Below, piece by piece: positions 44,833 to 52,155 of a stretch of DNA of 64,000 nucleotides. The notes beneath the pieces were generated by a model. That model saw nothing but the letters and a program-made list of their open reading frames with translations, searched no databases and was not told where the DNA came from. Source of the DNA: Pseudomonas ovata (GTDB taxonomy: Bacteria > Pseudomonadota > Gammaproteobacteria > Pseudomonadales > Pseudomonadaceae); NCBI RefSeq assembly GCF_003131185.1, contig NZ_QFFU01000020.1:1-64000 (forward strand). The letters are read 5' to 3'. The position numbers were made by a program, and so were the translations under genes. Position 1 is the stretch's first letter, and every line of letters begins with the position of its first letter.

Positions 44833-45954
44833 TCAGACCAGAATCAGGTTATCGCGATGCACCAGTTCAGGCTCGGCCATGTAGCCCAGCACCCGGACGA
44901 TGGCCTCGGAGGACTGGCCAATGATCTTCTGCGCCTCGATGGCGCTGTAGTTGCTCAGGCCGCGCGCGACTTCACGCCCATCAGGCGCAACGCACACGAC
45001 CATTTCGCCGCGGCGGAAACTGCCCTGCACCAGCTTGACGCCCACCGGCAGCAGACTCTTGTTGTCCGACACCAGCGCCGCCACCGCGCCCTGGTCGAGT
45101 ACCAGCGTGCCGCGGGTTTGCAGGTGCCCGGCCAGCCATTGCTTGCGCGCCGCGAGCATTTCGCGCTCTGGCGACAACAACGTGCCCAGGAGCTCGCCCG
45201 CCTTGAGGCGCGACAGCACCTGCTCGATACGCCCACCGACGATCACCGTGTGCGCCCCCGAGCGTGCTGCCAGCCGCGCCGCACGCAGCTTGGTCTGCAT
45301 GCCACCACGCCCCAGCGCCCCGCCGGTGCCGCCGGCCACGGCATCAAGCGCCGGGTCATCGGCGCGCGCCTCGGAAATCAACCGGGCATCGGGGTTGTTG
45401 CGCGGGTCGGCATCGAACATGCCGTCGCGGTCGGTCAGAATCACCAGCAGGTCGGCCTCGACCAGGTTGGCCACCAGCGCCGCCAGGGTGTCGTTGTCGC
45501 CAAAGCGGATCTCGTCGGTGACCACGGTGTCGTTTTCATTGATCACCGGCACCACACCCAGCTCGACCAGGGCACGCAAGGTGCTGCGCGCATTCAGGTA
45601 GCGCTTGCGGTCGGACAGGTCGTCATGGGTCAGCAGGATCTGCGCCGTGTGTCGGCCATGCTCGGCAAAACTCGACTCCCAGGCCTGCACCAGACCCATC
45701 TGGCCGATGGCCGCAGCCGCCTGCAACTCGTGCATCGCGCTCGGTCGCGTGGTCCAGCCCAGACGGCTCATGCCCGCCGCCACCGCCCCGGAGGACACCA
45801 GCACCAGCTCGACGCCCGCTTCATGCAGCGCCACCATCTGTTCGACCCACACGCCCATTGCCGAGCGATCCAGCCCCTTGCCATCCGCAGTCAGCAAGGC
45901 ACTGCCGATCTTCACGACCCAGCGCTGGGCACCTGTCACTTTGCTGCGCATCAT
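44833..45954 (-). CDS. proB: Glutamate 5-kinase
   Basis: First enzyme of proline synthesis, phosphorylating glutamate. The 373-residue protein has the amino acid kinase fold (QRWVVKIGSALLTADGKGL at the start; VSSGAVAAGMSRLG near 60; INENDTVVTDEIRFGDND near 150) and a C-terminal PUA domain (RGTLVLDQGAVAALV from about 280). AAGG is seven bases before the first of two adjacent ATGs. Downstream of obg, 101 bases apart, on the same strand. Confidence 0.95.
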   Translation of the reverse strand: MMRSKVTGAQRWVVKIGSALLTADGKGLDRSAMGVWVEQMVALHEAGVELVLVSSGAVAAGMSRLGWTTRPSAMHELQAAAAIGQMGLVQAWESSFAEHGRHTAQILLTHDDLSDRKRYLNARSTLRALVELGVVPVINENDTVVTDEIRFGDNDTLAALVANLVEADLLVILTDRDGMFDADPRNNPDARLISEARADDPALDAVAGGTGGALGRGGMQTKLRAARLAARSGAHTVIVGGRIEQVLSRLKAGELLGTLLSPEREMLAARKQWLAGHLQTRGTLVLDQGAVAALVSDNKSLLPVGVKLVQGSFRRGEMVVCVAPDGREVARGLSNYSAIEAQKIIGQSSEAIVRVLGYMAEPELVHRDNLILV

Positions 45955-46055
45955 CTTCCAACCTTAGCCAGAGAGTTGTTGAATACGAATTGTTCATACA
46001 AACAGAGCAGACACAAAAACGCCGCTCGAAAGCGGCGTCAGTTTACTGCATGCGA

Positions 46056-47276
46056 TCAGTCGCGGACGTAAATGATTTCCGGACCGTCTTCATCGTCCAG
46101 ATCATCATCCCAATCGTCGTCACTGACATCCTCGACACTCTTCACGCCACTGCGACGCAGGGCGCGCTGGTCGTCCAGCGCCTGCAATTGGGCACGCGCC
46201 TCGTCTTCGATACGCTGGTCCAGCTCGGCCAGCTCTTCGGCGTAGGCCGGATCACGCGCCAGACGATCGGCACGGTCTTCCAGGTAACGCATGATGTCAC
46301 GCGACAGGCGCTCGGTGCCTTCGTGGGCAATGGCCGAGATCACGTAGACCGGGCCCGTCCAGCCCAGTTGCTCGACGATTTCGCGCTTGCGCTCTTCCTG
46401 CTCTTCTTCCAGCAACTGGTCGCACTTGTTCAGCACCAGCCAGCGGTCACGCTCGGCCAGGGCCGGGCTGAAGCGCACCAGCTCGTTGATGATCACCTCG
46501 GCGGCATCGGCAGCACTGGACTCATCCATCGGTGCCATGTCGACCAGGTGCAGCAGCAGGCGGGTACGCGCCAGGTGCTTGAGGAAGCGAATGCCCAGGC
46601 CGGCGCCTTCGGAGGCGCCTTCGATCAGGCCCGGAATGTCGGCAACCACGAAGCTCTTCCAGCGGTCGACACTGACCACGCCCAGGTTCGGCACCAGGGT
46701 GGTGAACGGGTAGTCGGCCACTTTCGGCTTGGCGGCCGACACCGAGCGAATGAACGTGCTCTTGCCGGCGTTCGGCAGGCCCAGCAGGCCGACGTCGGCC
46801 AACACTTTAAGCTCCAGCTTCAGGTCACGCTGGTCGCCTGGCTTGCCTGGCGTGGTCTGGCGTGGCGCCCGGTTGGTACTGGACTTGAAGCGGGTGTTGC
46901 CCAGGCCGTGCCAGCCGCCCTGGGCGACCATCAGGCGCTGACCAGCCTTGGTCAGGTCGCCGATGATTTCCTGGGTGCCGGCGTCGATCACCGTGGTGCC
47001 GACCGGCACGCGCAGGATCATGTCTTCGCCCTTGGCGCCGGTGCAGTCGGTGCTGCCGCCATTGGAGCCGCGCTGTGCGTCAAAGTGGCGGGTGTAACGG
47101 TAGTCGACCAGGGTGTTGAGGTTTTCGTCGGCGACCATGTACACCGAACCGCCATCGCCACCGTCGCCGCCGTTGGGGCCGCCGTTTTCAATGAATTTTT
47201 CCCGACGGAAGCTCATGCAACCGTTGCCGCCGTCACCGGCCTTTACGCGAATCGATACTTCATCAACAAATTTCAT
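46056..47276 (-). CDS. obg: GTPase Obg/CgtA
   Basis: Essential GTPase in 50S ribosome assembly and stress control. The 406 residues have the Gly-rich Obg fold (KFVDEVSIRVKAGDGGNGCMSF, residues 2-23), the G domain with P-loop GLPNAGKSTFIRSV near 166, the DIPGLIEGASEGAGLG switch II near 213 and NKCDQL near 283, and an acidic C-terminal tail (DVSDDDWDDDLDDEDG). The ATG at 47276 gives the conserved MKFVDE start. Follows rplU-rpmA, the usual bacterial arrangement, but a terminator at 47439 partly separates it. Confidence 0.96.
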   Translation of the reverse strand: MKFVDEVSIRVKAGDGGNGCMSFRREKFIENGGPNGGDGGDGGSVYMVADENLNTLVDYRYTRHFDAQRGSNGGSTDCTGAKGEDMILRVPVGTTVIDAGTQEIIGDLTKAGQRLMVAQGGWHGLGNTRFKSSTNRAPRQTTPGKPGDQRDLKLELKVLADVGLLGLPNAGKSTFIRSVSAAKPKVADYPFTTLVPNLGVVSVDRWKSFVVADIPGLIEGASEGAGLGIRFLKHLARTRLLLHLVDMAPMDESSAADAAEVIINELVRFSPALAERDRWLVLNKCDQLLEEEQEERKREIVEQLGWTGPVYVISAIAHEGTERLSRDIMRYLEDRADRLARDPAYAEELAELDQRIEDEARAQLQALDDQRALRRSGVKSVEDVSDDDWDDDLDDEDGPEIIYVRD

Positions 47277-47438
47277 AACACTTGCTCCCGTCACGAAGAC
47301 GAGCAAAACCACATGAATTCATAAGCCTCTTGCAAAGATGAGCGCTGCGACACCGATCAAAAAACCAGAGGGCCCCGGGCCCGTATCACAACAGCTCGCA
47401 CAGACAGCTTTGCAAGAGACTCACCACCACCGAAAACG

Positions 47439-47467
47439 AAAAAGCCCCGTCGCAAGACAGGGCTTTT
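47439..47467 (-). terminator. Terminator between rpmA and obg
   Basis: On the minus strand AAAAGCCCTGTC-TTGC-GACGGGGCTTTTT, with one mismatched pair in a 10-bp stem and five T. It follows the rpmA stop codon by about 15 bases, so obg is reached by readthrough or by its own promoter in 47277-47438. Confidence 0.85.
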
Positions 47468-47481
47468 CATGCAACACGTAA

Positions 47482-47757
47482 TTACACTGCCGCGGCTTCA
47501 GCCTTCGGAATGATGCTTACGTAACGGCGATTGAAAGCGCCCTTCACTTCGAACTTCACCACGCCTTCCACTTTCGCGAACAAGGTGTGGTCTTTGCCCA
47601 TGCCAACACCGTAGCCGGCGTGGAACTCGGTGCCACGCTGACGGATGATGATGTTGCCTGGGATGATGGCCTGGCCGCCGTAGATTTTAACGCCAAGACG
47701 TTTACTTTCTGAGTCGCGACCGTTGCGAGTACTACCGCCGGCTTTTTTGTGTGCCAT
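47482..47757 (-). CDS. rpmA: 50S ribosomal protein L27
   Basis: A 91-residue L27 located at the peptidyl-transferase centre. Starts directly AHKKAGGSTRNGRDSESKRLG after the Met (no cleaved N-terminal extension as in Firmicutes), followed by GNIIIRQRGTEFHAGYGVGMG. Thirty-two bases downstream of rplU and cotranscribed with it. Confidence 0.97.
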   Translation of the reverse strand: MAHKKAGGSTRNGRDSESKRLGVKIYGGQAIIPGNIIIRQRGTEFHAGYGVGMGKDHTLFAKVEGVVKFEVKGAFNRRYVSIIPKAEAAAV

Positions 47758-47789
47758 GAGTCAATTCTCCAAATGAGGATTAGGCTGGA

Positions 47790-48104
47790 TTACGCCTGAA
47801 TACCGGTGATTTTGATCTCGGTGTACCACTGACGGTGGCCCTGGCGCTTCATGTGGTGCTTACGACGACGGAACTTGATGATGCGAACCTTGTCGTGGCG
47901 ACCTTGTGCAATCACTTCAGCGACAACGGTAGCGCCAGCAACGACAGGAGCGCCGATGGTGACTTCGTCGCCGTTGCCGATCAGCAGCACACGGTCAAAA
48001 GTGATGGATTCGCCGGTGGCGACTTCCAGTTTTTCAACTTTCAGGTATTCACCCGGGGCGACTTTGTACTGCTTGCCACCCGTAACGATTACTGCGTAAG
48101 ACAT
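47790..48104 (-). CDS. rplU: 50S ribosomal protein L21
   Basis: A 104-residue L21 (begins MSYAVIVTGGKQYKVAPGEY; the KFRRRKHHMKRQGHRQ segment near residue 80 binds 23S rRNA). First gene of rplU-rpmA(-obg), with a consensus promoter at 48235-48263 and a leader of about 120 bases that is long enough to carry regulation, although I can see no clear structure in it. Confidence 0.97.
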   Translation of the reverse strand: MSYAVIVTGGKQYKVAPGEYLKVEKLEVATGESITFDRVLLIGNGDEVTIGAPVVAGATVVAEVIAQGRHDKVRIIKFRRRKHHMKRQGHRQWYTEIKITGIQA

Positions 48105-48234
48105 GGTATCTCTCCGAAAATCCTGCTCACCCAGCTCTTTATAGGTAGAGTGTCGGCTGGCATGGCTGCATCAGGCTGGAGACCTTAATGCAATTGCGTA
48201 AGGCAGGTGCTGCCCAAGAAAGTAAGGGTGCGCG

Positions 48235-48263
48235 ATTGTACGCAAGCCTTCGAAGCCTTGCAA
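48235..48263 (-). promoter_or_regulatory. Sigma-70 promoter of rplU-rpmA
   Basis: Minus strand: TTGCAA (48258-48263), 17-base spacer, TACAAT (48235-48240). The spacer holds the palindrome GGCTTCGAAGGC. The ispB start codon is 80 bases away on the other strand, so the two genes share this intergenic space. Confidence 0.75.
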
Positions 48264-48342
48264 GTGCCCGGCCAACACGCCTTGACACACCCTGACCCGC
48301 GACCTAGCATGCGGCGCAACCTATCTGGAGCACCTGTCGCTG

Positions 48343-49311
48343 ATGCAACCCCAAGCTTTCTACCGCGCGGTGGCGGACGACTTTAGTGCCGTTGACCTGA
48401 TCATCAAGCAGCAACTCACGTCACGCGTACCGTTGGTCTCCAAGATCGGCGATTACATCACCTCGGCCGGCGGCAAGCGCCTGCGTCCGCTGCTGGTGCT
48501 GTTGTGCGGCAAGGCCCTGGGGCATCAGGGCGACGACCTGCGCCTTCTGGCTGCCACCATCGAGTTCCTGCACACCGCCACCCTGCTGCATGACGACGTG
48601 GTCGACATGTCCGGCATGCGCCGTGGCCGCTCGACGGCCAACGCCCTGTGGGGCAACGCGCCCAGCGTGCTGGTCGGCGACTTCCTTTATTCGCGCTCGT
48701 TCGAAATGATGGTCGAACTGGGCTCGATGGAAGTCATGAAGATTCTTTCCAAGGCCACCCGTGTGATTGCCGAGGGCGAGGTGCTACAGCTGTCGAAGGT
48801 TCGCGATGCCAGCACCACCGAAGAAATCTACATGGAAGTGATCCGGGGCAAGACCGCCATGCTGTTCGAGGCCTCCACCCATAGCGCCGCTGCGCTGTGT
48901 GGCGCCAGTGTCGAGCAGAGTGAAGCCTTGCGAACCTTCGGTGACCACCTCGGCGTGGCCTTCCAGTTGGTCGACGACCTGCTCGACTACCGTGGCGACG
49001 CCGAAACGCTGGGCAAGAACGTCGGCGACGACCTCGCCGAAGGCAAGCCCACCCTGCCGCTGATCTACACCATGCGCGAAGGCACCGCCGAACAGGCCGC
49101 CCTGGTGCGTCAGGCGATCCAGAAAGGCGGCCTGGACGATCTGGAGAGCATCCGCGCAGCGGTCGAAAGCGCCGGCGCCCTGGACTACACGGCCCGCATG
49201 GCCCGCGACTACGTGGCGCGCGCCATCACCTGCCTCGAAGCCCTGCCACCGAGTGAGTACCGCGATGCGCTGGTGGAACTGAGCGAATTTGCGGTCGCCC
49301 GCACGCACTGA
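48343..49311 (+). CDS. ispB: Octaprenyl (polyprenyl) diphosphate synthase
   Basis: Trans-prenyltransferase that makes the side chain of ubiquinone. The 322 residues show both aspartate-rich motifs, DDVVD (in LLHDDVVDMSGMRRG, about 84-98) and DDLLD (in QLVDDLLDYRGD, about 210), plus the KRLRPLLVLL segment. Bulky residues before the first motif set chain length; pseudomonads make UQ-9, so the product may be nonaprenyl (solanesyl) rather than octaprenyl. Terminator at 49328. Confidence 0.93.
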   Translation: MQPQAFYRAVADDFSAVDLIIKQQLTSRVPLVSKIGDYITSAGGKRLRPLLVLLCGKALGHQGDDLRLLAATIEFLHTATLLHDDVVDMSGMRRGRSTANALWGNAPSVLVGDFLYSRSFEMMVELGSMEVMKILSKATRVIAEGEVLQLSKVRDASTTEEIYMEVIRGKTAMLFEASTHSAAALCGASVEQSEALRTFGDHLGVAFQLVDDLLDYRGDAETLGKNVGDDLAEGKPTLPLIYTMREGTAEQAALVRQAIQKGGLDDLESIRAAVESAGALDYTARMARDYVARAITCLEALPPSEYRDALVELSEFAVARTH

Positions 49312-49327
49312 TTCACGGCCTGCCACG

Positions 49328-49358
49328 AAAAAGCCCGTCCCTGTGACGGGCTTTTTAT
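49328..49358 (+). terminator. Rho-independent terminator of ispB
   Basis: AAAAAGCCCGTC-CCTGT-GACGGGCTTTTTATT: 7-bp stem plus A/T flanks, 16 bases after the ispB stop. Confidence 0.93.
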
Positions 49359-49402
49359 TGGGCGCTGACACCGCACTATCACGCAGCAAACACTGGAGCG
49401 GT

Positions 49403-49566
49403 GTAGGAGCGCGCTTGGCCTGGGCCGCACTCGGACGACCGAGTGCGTAGCGCTCGCAAAATTGATGAAACGCCACAAACTCATAGTGAACGCATTCAGA
49501 AATCTGCGAAACGCCACAAATTTACGACTGCTAACGCAGCCGGTCGCGGGCAGAGCGCGCTCCTAC
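49403..49566. repeat. Composite REP-type repeat, copy 9
   Basis: 164-bp copy in the 447-base gap between ispB and the small iron-regulated gene; the rest of the gap is the ispB terminator and an AT-rich promoter region. The left end is disturbed: GTAGGAGCGCGCTTGGCCTG runs into GGGCCGCACTCGGACGACC, a small inverted duplication of the GAGTGCG hairpin. The interior has the GTGGCG motif twice, separated by the TGAACGCATTCAGAAATC spacer. Confidence 0.88.
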
Positions 49567-49708
49567 AGCAGCAAACCCAATATCCAATAAAGTCAGTAAA
49601 TCGCATTGTGCTTGATGGACGCAGCCCAAGCCTCCAATCCCCTTCATCCACATCAGAAACAAACGACCGCTCGCCAGAAAATGCGAATTGATCTCAATAG
49701 AGACTTGC

Positions 49709-49734
49709 TATTATCGTAATAAGAATTATTCTCA
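49709..49734 (+). promoter_or_regulatory. Promoter -10 box overlapped by a Fur box
   Basis: TGCTATTAT at 49706-49714 is an extended -10 box. Directly behind it, 49720-49734 reads TAAGAATTATTCTCA; its complement TGAGAATAATTCTTA matches the 7-1-7 Fur consensus TGATAATNATTATCA at 12 of 14 positions. Fur bound here would block initiation when iron is sufficient. Confidence 0.7.
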
Positions 49735-49758
49735 TCGAATCGAAACAGGAGATGGAAC

Positions 49759-50004
49759 ATGACTTATTTGATCGATGCATGGCTGGATCGTCCACAACCC
49801 TACCTGCGCATTCTGCATCGCGAGACCGGTGAGGTGTGTGCCGTGCTTGGGGAAGAGGCGCTGGAGGAATTGCGCGATCAGGGCGACCTGGATGTCCACG
49901 GCCTCAATTCGAGCGAGCCGGTGGTGCTCAAGGAGCTGGTGCGCAACCTGTTTCTGTTTTGCTATGCGCGAGCGCTGCGCCCGATGGGCGAGCTGAGCCT
50001 GTGA
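49759..50004 (+). CDS. Small conserved protein, probably Fur-regulated (PA4570-like)
   Basis: An 81-residue acidic cytoplasmic protein (YLIDAWLDRPQPYLRILHRE then EVCAVLGEEALEELRDQGDL) ending LKELVRNLFLFCYARALRPM. AGGAG is eight bases before the ATG. A Fur box covers its promoter, so it should be made under iron limitation; from memory the positional counterpart PA4570 in P. aeruginosa is also iron-responsive. No domain recognised. Convergent with fklB. Confidence 0.82.
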   Translation: MTYLIDAWLDRPQPYLRILHRETGEVCAVLGEEALEELRDQGDLDVHGLNSSEPVVLKELVRNLFLFCYARALRPMGELSL

Positions 50005-50065
50005 AGGCTGGACAGCGCAGCGGCTGAACGCCCTTGCGGGATCGCTCAGCCGGCGCGCTTGCAGC

Positions 50066-50683
50066 TTACAGAACGTCGAGCAGCTCGACGTCGAAGACCA
50101 GCACGCTGTGCGGCGGGATGCTGCCAACGCCTTGAGCGCCGTAGGCCAGCTCGCTTGGCACATACAGGCGCCATTTGCTGCCGGCATTCATCAGTTGCAG
50201 GGCTTCGGTCCAGCCGGCGATCACGCCGCCCACTGGAAATTCGGCAGGCTCGCCACGATCGTAGGAGCTGTCGAACACGGTGCCATCGATCAGGGTGCCG
50301 TGGTAGTGGGTACGCACCTGGTCTTCACGGCTTGGCTTGGCGCCATCACCGGATTTCAGCACTTCAAATTGCAGACCCGAGGCCAGGGTGGTGATGCCTT
50401 CACGCTTGGCATTTTCAGCCAGGTAAGCGACACCGGCAGCCGCCGCCTGCTCGGCCTTGGCCGCCGCCTGCGATTGCATGACTTCACGAATGACCTTGAA
50501 GCTGGCCGACAGGTCTTCCTGGCTGACGCGGCTCGGCTGGCTGTTGAATGCATCGGTCAGGCCGGTGAGGATGGCCTGCAGGTCGACGCCCGGCGGCGGG
50601 TTGTCACGCAGTTGGTCGCCCAGTTGGCGGCCGATGCCATAGCTGACGCGGGTTTCGTCGGTGGACAGATTGACTTCGGACAT
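50066..50683 (-). CDS. fklB: FKBP-type peptidyl-prolyl isomerase FklB
   Basis: A 205-residue FKBP with an N-terminal helical dimerisation domain (STDETRVSYGIGRQLGDQL; DAFNSQPSRVSQEDL) and a C-terminal FKBP domain with the conserved THYHGTLIDGTVFDSSYDRGEP... FPVGGVIAGWTEALQLM signature and YGAQGVGSIPPHSVLVFDVELL. No signal peptide, so cytoplasmic FklB (FKBP22 type) rather than periplasmic FkpA. ATG at 50683 gives MSEVNL; the upstream ATG five codons earlier is not supported by a ribosome site. Confidence 0.92.
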   Translation of the reverse strand: MSEVNLSTDETRVSYGIGRQLGDQLRDNPPPGVDLQAILTGLTDAFNSQPSRVSQEDLSASFKVIREVMQSQAAAKAEQAAAAGVAYLAENAKREGITTLASGLQFEVLKSGDGAKPSREDQVRTHYHGTLIDGTVFDSSYDRGEPAEFPVGGVIAGWTEALQLMNAGSKWRLYVPSELAYGAQGVGSIPPHSVLVFDVELLDVL

Positions 50684-50840
50684 AACGCTGCTCCGCAAGG
50701 GAGTGTCTGGTACTCAATGCCCGCAAAGCGTGTGACCTGCGCCATTGCCGACCCGACACCCCGGATAAAAGGGCGGCCAGCCTAGCATAATCAGGCCGGC
50801 TGGCCCTACCGCAACACCGTCAGCGGCAAGGCCTTGATGA

Positions 50841-51329
50841 TCAATGCTTGGTCAACCGGTCCAGGTACCCCATCACGAAGGCCGAGATCACGAACGTCAT
50901 GTGGATGATCACGTACCACATCAGGTATTCGGTCTCGATGTTGCGTGCGTCCATGAACACCCGCAGCAGGTGGATCGAGGAAATCGCCACGATGGAGGCC
51001 GCCACTTTCATCTTCAGCGACGAAGAATCCATGGTACCGAGCCAGTTGAGCTTTTCCTTGTCTTCGTCGATGTCCAGTTGCGAAACGAAGTTTTCGTAGC
51101 CGGAGATCATCACCATGACCAGCAGGCCACCCACCAGCGCCATGTCGATCAGCGACAGCAACACCAGGATCAGGTCGGCTTCGGCCAGCGAGAAGATGTT
51201 GGGCAGGACGTGGAAGACTTCCTGGAAGAATTTCAGCCCCAGTGCCAGCAACCCAAGGGACAGGCCGAAGTAAATCGGGGCCAGCAGCCAACGCGATGCA
51301 TACATGGCATTTTCAAAGAAACGTTCCAT
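50841..51329 (-). CDS. yqhA: UPF0114 / YqhA-family membrane protein
   Basis: A 162-residue inner-membrane protein of the TIGR00645/UPF0114 family, function unknown. Starts MERFFENAMYASRWLLAPIY, with four hydrophobic helices (about 10-30, 55-75, 108-125, 135-155) and the conserved ISGYENFVSQLDI loop after helix 2. Same strand and neighbourhood as fklB but with about 150 bases between them. Confidence 0.9.
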   Translation of the reverse strand: MERFFENAMYASRWLLAPIYFGLSLGLLALGLKFFQEVFHVLPNIFSLAEADLILVLLSLIDMALVGGLLVMVMISGYENFVSQLDIDEDKEKLNWLGTMDSSSLKMKVAASIVAISSIHLLRVFMDARNIETEYLMWYVIIHMTFVISAFVMGYLDRLTKH

Positions 51330-51432
51330 CGGGACTCGCCTGTGACTGGAAATGGGCGCGCGAGTATATCAGGACGCCATGACGGCTCTTGAGCCGCGAC
51401 AAAATGCCGCGCAGCAGGGCAACGCAATGAGC

Positions 51433-51656
51433 TGTGGGAAGCGGCGTGCCGACGATGGCGGCGGTAAAGGCAAGCAGATGTACCGGTCTTGCTGGCCCCA
51501 TCGCGGGCAAAGCCCCCTCCCACAGTCTGATGCCAGACACGAGACCTTGGGCGACATCAATCCTGTGGGAGGCGGCTTGCCGGCGATGGCGGCGGTACAG
51601 ACCTGCAGAGAGGGTTCAGTTTCACCGGCCTAATCGCGGGCAAGTCCTCTCCCACA
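51433..51656. repeat. REP cluster, GTGGGAGGCGG family
   Basis: Two inverted pairs: TGTGGGAAGCGGCGTGCCGA (51433) facing AAGCCCCCTCCCACAG (to 51525), and TGTGGGAGGCGGCTTGCCGG (51564) facing GCAAGTCCTCTCCCACA (to 51656). They occupy most of the 346-base gap 51330-51675, which has no gene. The start of the second pair and its 5' flank, 51540-51588, are identical to 13088-13136. Confidence 0.85.
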
Positions 51657-51675
51657 AACTGAGTGCAGTCAGTTT

Positions 51676-51999
51676 TTACAGCGAGGACCGCTGGCTCTGG
51701 GTCATCTGGCTGTTGAGCCGGCGCAATTCGCCTTGCAGGTGCAGGCTCCAGATGGGCAGGTCGTCACAGAACTGGTAGCCGTTCAGGCTCAGGCTGTCGG
51801 CAATTGCCTGCAGCACCGATTCGGCGGCGCGGGCACCGGGGAAAGGCCCCTGGGCCTTGATCGCCGAAGGCTGCTCGCCCGACATGCCGGCGGCGAACAG
51901 CAATGTCCACAGCCCGCTTTCACCCAGGGGCCGGATGATGCATTCGATCCGCGTCACCAGCCCCAGGCAGTGGCGGGTCAGGCAAAGGCTTCGCGACAT
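51676..51999 (-). CDS. Hypothetical protein (PA4575-like)
   Basis: A 107-residue protein with no recognised domain: LTRHCLGLVTRIECIIRPLG at the start, then GLWTLLFAAGMSGEQPSAIK and GPFPGARAAESVLQAIADSL. A strong ribosome site (GAGGAGG) precedes the ATG at 51999, supporting real translation. It lies downstream of the Lon-like protease gene on the same strand (157 bases), a pairing I recall in P. aeruginosa. Function unknown; a role as partner or regulator of the protease is only positional inference. Confidence 0.7.
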   Translation of the reverse strand: MSRSLCLTRHCLGLVTRIECIIRPLGESGLWTLLFAAGMSGEQPSAIKAQGPFPGARAAESVLQAIADSLSLNGYQFCDDLPIWSLHLQGELRRLNSQMTQSQRSSL

Positions 52000-52155
52000 G
52001 ACGACTTCCTCCTCATGGACACAGGGGCCACCAGAACACCCATTCGCAGGCAACCGATTGATCCCTGAGCATAGAGGAAAAACCCCGGCTCAGACGCGGG
52101 CAGGACGAACGGATGCCGCAGAGTGTGAACCCTGCGGCATTCACACCGCTTCAAC

